Assembly (NCBI GenBank): GCA_965212545.1
Contig: CBDBVB010000030.1
Span: 62,001 to 126,000, forward strand
Direction of reading: 5' to 3'
Length of the DNA: 64,000 nucleotides
From: JABDIP01 sp965212545
GTDB lineage: Bacteria > Pseudomonadota > Alphaproteobacteria > DSM-16000 > Inquilinaceae
The translations under genes and the position numbers were made by a program. Every line of letters starts with the position of its first letter. Within the stretch, counting starts at the first letter, position 1. This document shows positions 44,617 to 53,616 of the stretch, piece after piece. The notes beneath the pieces were generated by a model. The model was not told the origin of the DNA, searched no databases, and saw nothing but the letters and a program-made list of their open reading frames with translations.

Positions 44617-45861
44617 TCAGCCTGCCAGCTTATCGTCCTTGGCCGCGTCCACAATGCCGCTGGTCTGGCGCAGGATGCGGCTTTCCGGCAGACGGACATG
44701 GACCTTGGTGCCGGCGTCCGCCGTGCGGTCCACATCGAGGTCGCCGCCATGCAGGCGGACCAACCATTTGCACAGCGGCAGACCGAGCCGGGAATTGGTC
44801 CGGTCGCCATCCTTGACCTGTGCCAGACGGCCGAACGGACTGTCGACCGCCCCCGATCCGGGCAGGCCGCCGGCATTCACGATCGTGTAGGTCAGACCGC
44901 CGGAGGAAGCGGATTCGTCGACGGTGACCGATACCTGCTCGTCGTCGCCGCTGCTCCTGATGGCATCCGCCACCAGGAATGAGAGGATGCGGGTCATCAC
45001 CTGCGGATCGGCCATCAACTGCGTGCCATCGTTGATGCCGTCGATGTCCGGCGCGATCCGTCCGGCATCATCGTCCAACTCGACCCCCGTCAGCAGGGCT
45101 TCGACCGGCGCCTGCGGATCGATAACCGCGTCGCTCAGCTGGAGTGCTGAGTTGTCGCCGATCACCAGGTCGAACATGTCCGACAGGAACTCCAGCAGTC
45201 GCTCGCCGCTTTCGTGAATGTGTTGGGCGTATTGCCGGTAGTGCGGATCGCCCAATGCCCCGAACGTCTCGCGGTCCAGCATCTCGGCGAAGCCGATGAT
45301 CGCGTTGAGCGGAGTGCGGAACTCGTGATTGAGCAGAGTAAGCAGTTCCTGGGTCGAAGTATCGGTGGGCTGCTGCGGTTCGTCGGTCTTCGCCGTCGCC
45401 TCGGCCGCCACCGGGGCGCTGACTTCGTTCGCCTCGGCGTCCGCCGCCGGTGCCCCGGAGGTTGCGATCGCGGTAAAGACCGCGAACAGCGAGATCGCCT
45501 CTCCCTGGGCATCGCGCAGCGACGACAGCCGAAGACGGCCGTAGATGATCGTCCCGTCCTTGGCGACCAGGCGCCTGGGAATCTGTGCGTTGCCCGTGGT
45601 GTCCAACAGCAGGTCGGCGATCACCGAGGCTTCGAGATCGGCCTCGTCGGGATGACCGCAATCGGCCCAAGGCATGTTGGCAAGTTCATATCGGGAATAC
45701 TGAACCAGCGACGTGAAATCGCTGTTCACGCTCTGGATCATGCCGTTGAGGTCAATGATCGCCGAAGCGGTGATGTCCTGGTCGACGGGCAGTTGGCACG
45801 ACTTTTCGTCTTCCTGAGGTTCAGGAAGACGCCCGGGGAGTTGCACGACCGTACTCGTCAT
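44617..45861 (-). CDS. PAS-domain histidine kinase-like protein with degenerate ATP domain
   Basis: A 414-residue soluble protein. Residues 30-135 form a PAS-like sensor (ASAIIDLNGMIQSVNSDFT, RRLVAKDGTIIYGRLRLSSLRD). A Pro/Ala-rich linker follows, then a HisKA domain LLNHEFRTPLNAIIGFAEML with His179. In the ATPase region the N-box is SFLVADAIRS rather than NLLxNA, the DxGxG loop is replaced by NAGGLPGSGAV, but GLPLCKWLVRLHGGDL keeps the G2 shape. Shared features with the neighbouring smaller protein indicate a common origin. The ATG at 45861 is chosen because the upstream 30 residues are atypical; the longer start at 45951 remains possible. Confidence 0.75.
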   Translation of the reverse strand: MTSTVVQLPGRLPEPQEDEKSCQLPVDQDITASAIIDLNGMIQSVNSDFTSLVQYSRYELANMPWADCGHPDEADLEASVIADLLLDTTGNAQIPRRLVAKDGTIIYGRLRLSSLRDAQGEAISLFAVFTAIATSGAPAADAEANEVSAPVAAEATAKTDEPQQPTDTSTQELLTLLNHEFRTPLNAIIGFAEMLDRETFGALGDPHYRQYAQHIHESGERLLEFLSDMFDLVIGDNSALQLSDAVIDPQAPVEALLTGVELDDDAGRIAPDIDGINDGTQLMADPQVMTRILSFLVADAIRSSGDDEQVSVTVDESASSGGLTYTIVNAGGLPGSGAVDSPFGRLAQVKDGDRTNSRLGLPLCKWLVRLHGGDLDVDRTADAGTKVHVRLPESRILRQTSGIVDAAKDDKLAG

Positions 45862-46190
45862 AAGTGATACTCGATCCGTCAGTTTCTCAAATCGCCCTTC
45901 GTCCTTGTTGAGTGGTGTTCCCCATCGTCTCGAGCATCCGACGTGACCCATGCCGCCGAATTAATTTTTCTTTTATACTCGCTGTTTCGGAGAGTCATTG
46001 CAATCAAAAAAAGAAATATCTCGAAAAATTTATCAATAATTCTTAGTAAATATACCGTTTCTCAAAATCGTATCGATTTGTAAACCAAGATTTGTGGTTA
46101 ATTTATTCTTAATATTTACTCTTTGTTTACTATAGATTAATGCCTAGAATGCTGTATTTTCTGGATATTTCGTCATTATCCGACTAACTA
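45862..46190. promoter_or_regulatory. AT-rich intergenic region upstream of the PAS kinase-like gene
   Basis: This 329-base region is the most AT-rich stretch of the window (45960-46190, with long A and T runs). It separates two leftward genes and should contain the promoter of the PAS kinase-like gene. No gene is seen. Confidence 0.5.
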
Positions 46191-46856
46191 TCAATCGTCT
46201 GTTAAGACAGCGGAGATCGCCGCGTCCAAATTGGCCATCGACTCGCAAAGGGTGGCCGCGCCGACCTGCAGCAGCTTGGCACCATGTCCTGGTTGTATAT
46301 GGCTGCCACCGAGAAATCCGATCACGGCCATGCCGGCCGCCGTCGCCGCGGTTACGCCTGCAATGCTGTCCTCGACGGCAACACAGCGAACCGGGTCGGC
46401 GTCCAGTGCTTGCGCGGCGGACAGGTAGACATCGGGATAGGGCTTCGGACGCGCGACCATATCGGCACAGAACAGGCGATCGTCGAAGAACACGCGGAGA
46501 TCTGTGCGGTCGAGCATCTTTCGCACCCGCTCCAGCGGGCTGTTCGACACCACCGCCATCGGCAGGTGCAGGGAGTCCACTGCGTCGGCGGCGCCGGCGA
46601 CCGGCTGGACGCTCAGAAGAACCTCCCGGTGGATGGCGGCGGCGGCCTGTTCGACAAAGCCGTCCGGAAAGCGGATATCGTACGCAACTTCGGCTTGGCG
46701 CACCGCGTCATAGTCGGTAACGCCGAAGATGCCGGCCGCGAACACCGACTGGTCCAGTTCCGGTATGTGGGCGCCGATCTCCGCCGCCAGGACCCGGCAG
46801 GCGATGATCTCGCTGTCCACCAGCACGCCGTCGCAGTCGAACAGAATAAGGTCCAT
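46191..46856 (-). CDS. HAD-superfamily phosphatase (beta-phosphoglucomutase/YieH-like)
   Basis: A 221-residue HAD hydrolase. LILFDCDGVLVDSE holds nucleophile Asp7 and Asp9; VVSNSPLERV is motif II; ARPKPYPDVYLSAA carries the motif III lysine; and VAVEDSIAGVTAA is motif IV. The helical cap sits between motifs I and II. It probably dephosphorylates a sugar phosphate. The frame is open upstream, but ATG 46856 starts the catalytic motif. It is divergent from an ABC sugar transporter and fits a detoxifying or catabolic role there. Confidence 0.9.
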   Translation of the reverse strand: MDLILFDCDGVLVDSEIIACRVLAAEIGAHIPELDQSVFAAGIFGVTDYDAVRQAEVAYDIRFPDGFVEQAAAAIHREVLLSVQPVAGAADAVDSLHLPMAVVSNSPLERVRKMLDRTDLRVFFDDRLFCADMVARPKPYPDVYLSAAQALDADPVRCVAVEDSIAGVTAATAAGMAVIGFLGGSHIQPGHGAKLLQVGAATLCESMANLDAAISAVLTDD

Positions 46857-47009
46857 GGTGGGGGCTCCGGAGTGCAGGGATTTGGGAAGAAAGCCGACGC
46901 CGAGGCGGCGGTCAAGAATTGCCCACTGTGGGTCTTTGCCATACAGTGCCGCCAAATCGATGAAAAGACCGCCCTCGTCTGGCGGCGCGCGGGGAGGGGC
47001 CGGGGGGCG

Positions 47010-47879
47010 TTGCGGGATCCGATCAAGTACGTGTTCATTTGGCCGGCTTTTCTGGTCGTGCTGATCGTCGCGTTGTTCCCGCTGTTCTATTCGCTGATCG
47101 TCAGCTTCCAGCACATGCGCCTGGTGCCGCCGGTGCCGACCCGCTTCATCGGCTTCGACAATTACGCCAAACTGCTGGGCCAGGAACGGTTCTGGTCTGT
47201 CATCGGCACCACCACCCTGATCGTAGTCTGCTCGGTGACGGTTCAATACGTGGTCGGCTTCGCGGTGGCCCTGGCGCTGCACGGCAAGGTCGTTGCCGAA
47301 AGACTGTTCCGTATCACATTCCTGTTGCCGATGCTGATGGCGCCGATCGCTGTCGCCATGGTGGCGCGCATGCTGTTCCACTCCACGGTCGGTCCGATCA
47401 ACGACTTCTTCTCATTGGTCGGGCTGCCCAACCTGCCGTTCCTGACCGAAGCCAGCTGGGCGCTGGGCGCAATCATCTCGGTCGAGGTCTGGCAGTGGAC
47501 ACCCTTCGTGATCCTGATGATGTTGGCCGGGCTTCAGACCCTGCCTGGCGAAGTATACGAGGCCGCCGATCTCGAGAATGCGACGCCATGGCAGCAGTTC
47601 TGGGGTATCACATTTCCGATGCTGTTGCCGATTTCGGTTGCGGTGATCTTCATCCGCATCATCGAGAGCTTCAAGATCCTAGACATCGTTTTCGTCCTGA
47701 CCGGCGGTGGGCCCGGCATCTCAACCGAGACCCTGACCCTGTTCGCCTATCAGGAGGGCTTCAAAAAGTTCAATCTCGGCTATACGTCGGCGCTCAGCTT
47801 CCTGTTCCTGTTAGTCATCATCATCTTTGGCGTTGTCTATCTGGCGGTGTTGCGGCCGACCCTGGAGAAACGGTCATGA
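47010..47879 (+). CDS. ABC sugar transporter permease (MalF/UgpA-type)
   Basis: A 289-residue inner-membrane permease with six helices. The EAA loop reads EVYEAADLENATPWQQFWGITFPML, the contact site for the ATPase. YVFIWPAFLVVLIVALFPLFYSLIVSF is the first helix. I choose the TTG at 47010, which follows GGGGAGGGGCCGGGGGG; a GTG at 47031 is possible. The gene starts the importer operon and overlaps the next permease by four bases. Confidence 0.9.
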   Translation: MRDPIKYVFIWPAFLVVLIVALFPLFYSLIVSFQHMRLVPPVPTRFIGFDNYAKLLGQERFWSVIGTTTLIVVCSVTVQYVVGFAVALALHGKVVAERLFRITFLLPMLMAPIAVAMVARMLFHSTVGPINDFFSLVGLPNLPFLTEASWALGAIISVEVWQWTPFVILMMLAGLQTLPGEVYEAADLENATPWQQFWGITFPMLLPISVAVIFIRIIESFKILDIVFVLTGGGPGISTETLTLFAYQEGFKKFNLGYTSALSFLFLLVIIIFGVVYLAVLRPTLEKRS

Positions 47880-48892
47880 ATCGTCATCAGGGTAGCCGTG
47901 CGGTCACATTCGCGCTGTGCGCGATCTGGTTCGTCGTCACCATCTTCCCGTTCTATTGGACCTTCATCACCTCCTTCAAACCGCCGACCGCGGTAAATGG
48001 TGGGGCGACCTATCTGCCCTTCATCGATTTCGAGCCGACGGTGAAGGCCTATGCGGACGCCTGGTCCGGCTCGCGCGGCGACTTCTTCACGCCCTTTCTC
48101 AATTCCACCCTGATCGGCATTAGCGCCACGGTGCTGGCGGTGCTGCTCGGATCCATGGCGGCCTATGCGTTGGTCCGTTTTGAGTTCCGGGTTCGGTTGC
48201 TGGCCGGGGTCGCCTTCGCGGCAATCGGCATCGGCGGATTCCTGCTGTTCCAGAATTTCGGATTGTCTCGGGCCCAGGCCATGGGGCTTTCGTTCCTGCT
48301 GGCACTGCCTTCGTCGGTGCTTCTAAACCGACTGCGCCTGCCGGGCCCGGTGTTAGGCAACAACGACGTGGTATTCTGGTTCGTCTCACAGCGCATGTTC
48401 CCGCCAATCGTCACCGCCTTCGCCCTCTATCTGCTGTATTCCGAGCTCGGCAAGGAGGGCTTGCGGGCGCTCGACACCTATTGGGGCATGACCCTCTGCT
48501 ACACCTCCTTCTCGCTGCCGATCGTGGTCTGGCTGATGCGCGACTTCTTCCAGGCGCTGCCGGTGGAAATTGAGGAGGCGGCGCTGGTCGACGATGTGCC
48601 GCGGATGCGCATCTTCTTCGAGATCGTGCTGCCGATGGCGCGGCCCGGGCTGATCGCCACCTCGCTGATCACGCTCGGCTTCGTGTGGAACGAGTTCCTG
48701 TTCGCCCTGCTGCTTACGACGTCCGACTGGCAGACTCTACCGATCATCCTGTCCGGGCAGAATTCCTATCGCGGTGACGAATGGTGGGCAATCTCCGTGG
48801 CGGCGATGGTGTCGATCACGCCGATGTTGGTATTGGCGCTCTTCCTGGCCAGGCTGATGCGATCCGGCCTGTCGCTTGGGGCAATCAAATGA
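47876..48892 (+). CDS. ABC sugar transporter permease (MalG/UgpE-type)
   Basis: A 338-residue permease with six or more membrane helices and the EAA loop IEEAALVDDVPRMRIFFEIVLPMARPG. It pairs with the upstream permease; the ATG overlaps that gene's stop. It is somewhat longer than usual MalG-type proteins because of an extra hydrophobic section near residues 100-145. It forms half of the membrane channel for the sugar bound by the downstream binding protein. Confidence 0.9.
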   Translation: MNRHQGSRAVTFALCAIWFVVTIFPFYWTFITSFKPPTAVNGGATYLPFIDFEPTVKAYADAWSGSRGDFFTPFLNSTLIGISATVLAVLLGSMAAYALVRFEFRVRLLAGVAFAAIGIGGFLLFQNFGLSRAQAMGLSFLLALPSSVLLNRLRLPGPVLGNNDVVFWFVSQRMFPPIVTAFALYLLYSELGKEGLRALDTYWGMTLCYTSFSLPIVVWLMRDFFQALPVEIEEAALVDDVPRMRIFFEIVLPMARPGLIATSLITLGFVWNEFLFALLLTTSDWQTLPIILSGQNSYRGDEWWAISVAAMVSITPMLVLALFLARLMRSGLSLGAIK

Positions 48893-48929
48893 TCGCGTTG
48901 TAACTCGAAGATTCTTTGGGAGGATACCT

Positions 48930-50384
48930 ATGAAGAAGTTGTTCTTGGCAACCGCGGCGGCGGCGGCGATCGGTCTGGCGACCGGTTCGGCGTCGGCACA
49001 GTGCAGTCCGGACTATAGCGGAGTGACGCTGACCGCTGGGTCGCAGACCGGGCCATTTATCGCCAGCGCGGTCCAGGCCGCAGGCGAGAGCTGGGCCGCG
49101 AAGACCTGTGGCACGGTCAACGTCGTCGAGTTCCCGTTCGGCGAGCTTTATCCGAAATATCTGACCGCCATGGTCGCCGGCGAGGCGTCCTTCGACGTCA
49201 TCACCTTCGCCCCGGCCTGGACGCCGGATTTCGCGCCCTTCCTGGCCGAGATGCCGGAATACATCCGCCGCACCGATGTCTGGCAGGATATCCATCCGGT
49301 CTATCGCGACCGGCTGATGATCTGGAACGGCAAGCATCTGTCGCAGACCATCGACGGCGATCTGCATGCTCTGTCCTACCGCACCGATCTGTTCAACGAT
49401 CCGGATGAGCAGGAAGCGTTCGAGGACCGGTACGGCTACGCGCTCGACGTACCGCAGACCTGGGACCAGTATTACGACGTCGCCGAATTCTTCACCCGGC
49501 CGGATGACGGTCTATGGGGAACGGCGGAAGCCTTCCGCCGCGGCGGCCAGCAATTCTGGTTCTTCTTCACCCATGCCGCCTCCTATACCAACCATCCGGA
49601 CAATCCGGGCTCGATGTTCTTCGATCCGGAGACCATGGATGCGGCGGTCAACACCGAAGGCTGGGTGAAGGCGCTCGAGGACTACATCAAGAGCGTCGGT
49701 TTCTCGCCGCCGGGGGCGCTGAACTTCAGCTCCGGCGATATTCGCACCGCCTTCGCCGGCGGCCAGGTGGCGATGAACTTTGATTGGGGCGACACCGGCG
49801 TGATCGCGGCCGACCCGGAGCAGAGCCAGGTAAGCGGCAATGTGGGCTCGTCCATCGTTCCCGGCTCGACCACGATTTGGAACCACAATACCAACCAGTG
49901 GGATGAGTTCCCGGAAGTGGTCAAGTCGCCCTTCATGGCGTTCGGCGGATGGCAGGCGGCGGTGCCGCAGTCGAGCCGCAGTATCGAGGCGGCCTGGGAC
50001 TTCATCGAGCATCTGTCGAACCCGGAGAACAGCGGCGTTGCGGCGATTACGGGCGGATCCGGAGTGAATCCATACCGGTTCAGCCACTTCACCAATATCG
50101 ACCGGTGGCTGGGCATTTTCTCCGAGAGCGAGGCGCAAATGTATCTGGCAGCGCAGCAGGGCAGCCTGGATGCGCCGAACGTGGCCATCGACATGCGTCT
50201 GCCAGGCTATTTCTCCTATACCGAAGTGTTGGAGATCGAGCTGTCCAAGGCGCTCTCCGGCGACGTCTCGCCGAAGGAGGCACTGGACGCCATCGCCGAG
50301 GAGTGGGACGACCTGACCGACGAGTTCGGCCGCGACGCCCAACTCGCGGCGTATCGCTCGTCCATGGGCCTGCCGCCGCTTTAG
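48930..50384 (+). CDS. ABC transporter sugar-binding protein
   Basis: A 484-residue periplasmic binding protein. The signal peptide (MKKLFLATAAAAAIGLATG, cut after ASA) leads to a type 1 extracellular solute-binding fold: GELYPKYLTAMVAGEASFDVITFAPAW, LSYRTDLFNDPDEQEAFEDRYG, AFAGGQVAMNFDWGDTGV and PFMAFGGWQAAVPQSSRS. It captures the substrate for the preceding permeases. GGGAGGA precedes ATG 48930. A very stable hairpin follows the gene and probably boosts its mRNA relative to the ATPase gene. Confidence 0.92.
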   Translation: MKKLFLATAAAAAIGLATGSASAQCSPDYSGVTLTAGSQTGPFIASAVQAAGESWAAKTCGTVNVVEFPFGELYPKYLTAMVAGEASFDVITFAPAWTPDFAPFLAEMPEYIRRTDVWQDIHPVYRDRLMIWNGKHLSQTIDGDLHALSYRTDLFNDPDEQEAFEDRYGYALDVPQTWDQYYDVAEFFTRPDDGLWGTAEAFRRGGQQFWFFFTHAASYTNHPDNPGSMFFDPETMDAAVNTEGWVKALEDYIKSVGFSPPGALNFSSGDIRTAFAGGQVAMNFDWGDTGVIAADPEQSQVSGNVGSSIVPGSTTIWNHNTNQWDEFPEVVKSPFMAFGGWQAAVPQSSRSIEAAWDFIEHLSNPENSGVAAITGGSGVNPYRFSHFTNIDRWLGIFSESEAQMYLAAQQGSLDAPNVAIDMRLPGYFSYTEVLEIELSKALSGDVSPKEALDAIAEEWDDLTDEFGRDAQLAAYRSSMGLPPL

Positions 50385-50403
50385 GCGTCGGCTCCAAAGT
50401 GGC

Positions 50404-50435
50404 GGCCCCCGCGCCCAGGGACGGGCGCGGGGGCC
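50404..50435 (+). terminator. 13-bp intercistronic hairpin after the binding-protein gene
   Basis: GGCCCCCGCGCCC pairs perfectly with GGGCGCGGGGGCC around AGGGAC. It sits in the 92-base gap between the binding-protein gene and the ATPase gene of one operon. Such structures commonly block 3' exonucleases or reduce read-through, giving more binding protein than ATPase. Confidence 0.7.
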
Positions 50436-50476
50436 GATTATTGCGACACGCATAGGAACAGCAAGGCGGACCCCGC

Positions 50477-51562
50477 ATGGCGCGCGTCACCCTGACCGAT
50501 GTGGTCAAGAAGTTCGACGATCTCACCGTCATCCCCGAACTCAACCTGGAGGTTCAGGACAAGGAGTTCGTGGTGCTGGTCGGACCGTCGGGCTGCGGTA
50601 AGACCACGACGCTGCGCATGATCGCCGGGCTGGAGGCCGCCACAGGCGGGGTCATCGCCATCGGCGACCGCGACGTCACCCATCTGCGCCCGGGCCTGCG
50701 CAACTGCTCGATGGTGTTCCAGAACTACGCGCTCTATCCGCATATGACTGTGCGCGACAATATCGGCTACGGCATGAAGGTGCGCGGCGTCGACAGATCG
50801 GAAATCGACCGCCAGATCAGCAATGCGGCGCGCATCCTCGGCCTCGACGAATACCTCGACCGGCGGCCCAAGCAGCTTTCCGGCGGCCAGCGCCAGCGCG
50901 TCGCCATCGGCCGCGCCATCGTGCGCGACCCGGATGTTTTCCTGTTCGACGAGCCCCTGTCCAATCTCGACGCCAAGCTGCGCATCGAGATGCGCACCGA
51001 GATCAAGAACCTGCATCGCCGGCTACAGAACACCGTTGTCTACGTGACCCACGATCAGGTCGAGGCGATGACCATGGCCGACCGAGTGGTTGTGATGAAC
51101 CGGGGCGTCATCGAGCAGATGGCCGACCCGATCACGCTTTACGAGCAGCCTGCCAACGCCTTCGTCGCCGCCTTCATCGGTGCCCCCAGCATGAACTTCC
51201 TTCCGGCCCGGGTCGATTCGGCCGGCGAAGGTCTGGCGGTCGTGCTGGGCGACGGCACCAGCCTGCCGATTCCGGCCGAACGCCTCGATCGCTATGGACC
51301 GGCCAAGAGCCGTCCGGTCACCCTCGGCCTGAGGCCCGAGCACATGGAAGGCGGCGCCACCGGTCCGGCGGTCTTCACTCTCGCGGTCGGTGCGATCGAA
51401 CCGCTTGGCCCTCACACTCTGCTGATCGGCAAGCTTGCCGGCGACCGCATGACCGCCCAGGTCGACGCCCATTTCCCTTGCAAGCCCGATCAGGACAAGA
51501 AGATCACCGTGGACATGAGCAAGATGCACCTGTTCGACCCGGAGAGCGGGAAGGCGCTCTAG
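50477..51562 (+). CDS. ABC sugar transporter ATP-binding protein (UgpC/MalK-type)
   Basis: A 361-residue ATPase. Walker A is GPSGCGKTTT (about 35-44), Q-loop VFQNYALYPHMTV, signature LSGGQRQRVAIGRAIVRDP, Walker B DVFLFDEPLSNLDAKLR and H-loop YVTHDQVEAM. The C-terminal 120 residues form TOBE/regulatory domains (TLGLRPEHM). It energises the importer encoded upstream. The ATG has an AAGGCGGA site ahead. It converges with the OsmC-like gene with five bases between stop codons. Confidence 0.94.
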   Translation: MARVTLTDVVKKFDDLTVIPELNLEVQDKEFVVLVGPSGCGKTTTLRMIAGLEAATGGVIAIGDRDVTHLRPGLRNCSMVFQNYALYPHMTVRDNIGYGMKVRGVDRSEIDRQISNAARILGLDEYLDRRPKQLSGGQRQRVAIGRAIVRDPDVFLFDEPLSNLDAKLRIEMRTEIKNLHRRLQNTVVYVTHDQVEAMTMADRVVVMNRGVIEQMADPITLYEQPANAFVAAFIGAPSMNFLPARVDSAGEGLAVVLGDGTSLPIPAERLDRYGPAKSRPVTLGLRPEHMEGGATGPAVFTLAVGAIEPLGPHTLLIGKLAGDRMTAQVDAHFPCKPDQDKKITVDMSKMHLFDPESGKAL

Positions 51563-51567
51563 GCGGG

Positions 51568-52089
51568 TTACTCGACCCCGGCAGCCGTCTTCAGTTCGAC
51601 AGCAACTGGCGGGCTGTTGCGCAGCGTCTGATAGACCACGCAGTAGCGCTCGGTGAGCTTGGTCAGGGTGGCGATCTGCTCCGGGTCGGCGTCGCTGTCC
51701 AGATCGAAGCCGAGACGGATGGCGCGGAAACCGACCGGTGCTTCCCGGTCGACTCCCAGCGTTCCGCGGAAATCCAAATCGCCCTCGGCGCGGACCGTGC
51801 CGCCGCGCAAGGTCACCCCGATCGCCGTCGCCACCGCCCGCAGCGTCACGCCGGCGCAAGCCACCAGCGCTTCCAACAGCATGTCCCCGGAGCACGCCGA
51901 CAGCCCGTCGCCGCCGGTCGCCGGATGCAGCCCGGCTTCGACCAGGGCGCGGCCGGTATCGACCGAACAGGTGATGCCGGCGCCGTCCAGCGTGCCTTCG
52001 GCCTCCAGCGTGATCAGCGCCGCGTCCGGCTGCTCGCGATAGCGTTCCTTCAGCGGCGTCTGCAGGTCGCGCAATTGTCCGGCGTCCAT
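51568..52089 (-). CDS. OsmC/Ohr-family protein
   Basis: A 173-residue OsmC-family protein. Two cysteines likely form the peroxidase pair, one in LLEALVACAGVTLRAVA and one in LTERYCVVYQTLR. Further upstream GGDGLSACSGDML shows an extra cysteine. Family members reduce organic hydroperoxides in the cytoplasm. ATG 52089 follows AGGGAGA. It ends 5 bases from the facing ABC ATPase gene. Confidence 0.88.
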   Translation of the reverse strand: MDAGQLRDLQTPLKERYREQPDAALITLEAEGTLDGAGITCSVDTGRALVEAGLHPATGGDGLSACSGDMLLEALVACAGVTLRAVATAIGVTLRGGTVRAEGDLDFRGTLGVDREAPVGFRAIRLGFDLDSDADPEQIATLTKLTERYCVVYQTLRNSPPVAVELKTAAGVE

Positions 52090-52327
52090 AGATCGTCTCC
52101 CTGACCCTGTTGTGCAGTCGGCGAGCATAATAGGTCTCGCCTGATAGCGCGGTCACGCCTGCGCGACCTGTGCCGCTACTCCTTCGGTCGCGCCAAGGCG
52201 TTGGCGCGCGGCTTGACGCCCGGCTAGAGTGGGCGGCACCGCCAGTCGGTCCGTGACCGGCAACAGAGAACGAGTGTGAAGCGGCCGTGAAAACATGGCC
52301 GCGAGGGAATGGGGAGGAAACGCGGCG

Positions 52328-53347
52328 ATGAAACCAGACACCACTCGGCCGCTCGGCCGCACCGGGCTGCCGGTCTGCCAAATGGGATTCGGCGCCGCGC
52401 CGCTCGGCAATCTGTATGCGGAATTCAGCGACGAGGAGGCGCGGGCCACCGTCTCGGCCGCCTACGATGCCGGCATCCGGCTGTTCGACACGGCGCCGCT
52501 CTACGGCTATGGCCTGAGCGAGCATCGTGTCGGCGAGGCGCTGCGCTGGCAGCCCCGCGACAGCTATATCCTCTCCACCAAGGTCGGCAGGCTGCTGCGC
52601 CCGGAGGATCCGGCCAAGATCGATGGCGGGCTGTTCATGCGCACCCTGCCGTTCGACCCGTATTACGACTACTCCTATGACGGCGTGATGCGCTCGGTCG
52701 AGGACAGCCTGCAGCGCCTGGCCCTGCAGCGCATCGATGTGCTGCTGATCCACGACGTCGACCATTGGACCCATGGCGACGCGGCCACCGTCGACCGCTA
52801 TTTCACCGAGGTCATGGAGGGCGGCTACCGCGCCATGCTGAAGCTGCGCGAGGAGGGCACGGTCGCGGCCATCGGCGCCGGCGTCAACGAATGGGAGATG
52901 TGCCAGCGTTTCACCGAGGCCGGCGATTTCGACACCTTCCTGCTGGCCGGGCGCTACACCCTGCTGGAGCAGGAGTCGCTCAACACCTTCCTGCCGCTCT
53001 GCGTCGAGCGCGATATCGGCATCATCATCGGCGGCCCGCTCAACACCGGCATCCTGGCCACTGGCGCGGTCGAGGGCGCTTATTACAACTACGCCCCGGC
53101 ACCGCCGGAGATCATGGCGCAGGTGGCCAAGATCGAGGCGGTGTGCCAACGCCACAGCGTGCCCCTGGCCACCGCCGCGCTGCAATTCCCCCTCGGCCAT
53201 CCGGCCGTCTCCACGGTCATCCCCGGCGCCCGCACGCCCTCGGAGATCACCCGCAACGTCGAGACCTTCGCGGTCGACGTGCCGGCCGATCTGTGGGCGG
53301 AGTTGAAGGCCGAAGGGCTGCTACGGGAGGACGCGCCGACGCCGTGA
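52328..53347 (+). CDS. Aldo/keto reductase (D-threo-aldose/fucose dehydrogenase type)
   Basis: A 339-residue AKR-superfamily protein. GFGAAPLGNLY, LFDTAPLYGYGLSEHRVGEALR (catalytic Asp and Tyr), ILSTKVGRLL (catalytic Lys) and VLLIHDVDH (His) are present, and GPLNTGIL and QFPLGHPAVSTVIPG match the D-threo-aldose 1-dehydrogenase branch. It would oxidise an aldose such as L-fucose or L-galactose to the lactone, with NAD(P). GGGAGGA precedes ATG 52328. It fits with the FucU-like and other sugar genes nearby. Confidence 0.88.
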   Translation: MKPDTTRPLGRTGLPVCQMGFGAAPLGNLYAEFSDEEARATVSAAYDAGIRLFDTAPLYGYGLSEHRVGEALRWQPRDSYILSTKVGRLLRPEDPAKIDGGLFMRTLPFDPYYDYSYDGVMRSVEDSLQRLALQRIDVLLIHDVDHWTHGDAATVDRYFTEVMEGGYRAMLKLREEGTVAAIGAGVNEWEMCQRFTEAGDFDTFLLAGRYTLLEQESLNTFLPLCVERDIGIIIGGPLNTGILATGAVEGAYYNYAPAPPEIMAQVAKIEAVCQRHSVPLATAALQFPLGHPAVSTVIPGARTPSEITRNVETFAVDVPADLWAELKAEGLLREDAPTP

Positions 53348-53354
53348 GGCGGGG

Positions 53355-53616
53355 CTAGCGAGATCGCGACCAACGGGTCACATAGCCGTCATCGCCGAGT
53401 TCCAAGATGAGATCATGACGCCGCTTCAGGTAGTCGAGCACGTCGGTTCGGAAATCCTCCGCCGTGACCGGGATTAGATCGTCCTTGCCGGCAGAAGAGC
53501 TCGTTCCCGGCAAGACTGCCATCGATGACGATGTCGTTCTGGGACCCGATTGCGCCGATGGAATCCGAGCACAGCAGTGACTCAGACCCGTTTGATTCAC
53601 CGCCTGTCGGCGCCAC
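53355..53616 (-). pseudogene. Possible remnant or frameshifted small gene
   Basis: Two overlapping leftward frames follow the SDR gene. One (from 53616) gives SIGAIGSQNDIVIDGSLAGN; the other, ending at 53355, gives DDLIPVTAEDFRTDVLDYLKRRH and a Trp/Arg-rich tail. They read like successive halves of one protein of about 85 residues separated by a shift near 53480. I do not recognise the family. It could also be non-coding. Confidence 0.3.

Noticed and set aside
46284..47009. Upstream extension of the first ABC permease frame
   Set aside because: It overlaps the leftward HAD phosphatase gene and lacks membrane or signal features; the TTG at 47010 has a strong ribosome binding site.
51023..53200. 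Long leftward open frame (about 725 codons) across the ABC ATPase, OsmC and aldo/keto reductase region
   Set aside because: It covers two well-supported rightward genes and runs in another frame than the OsmC gene; composition is shadow-like.
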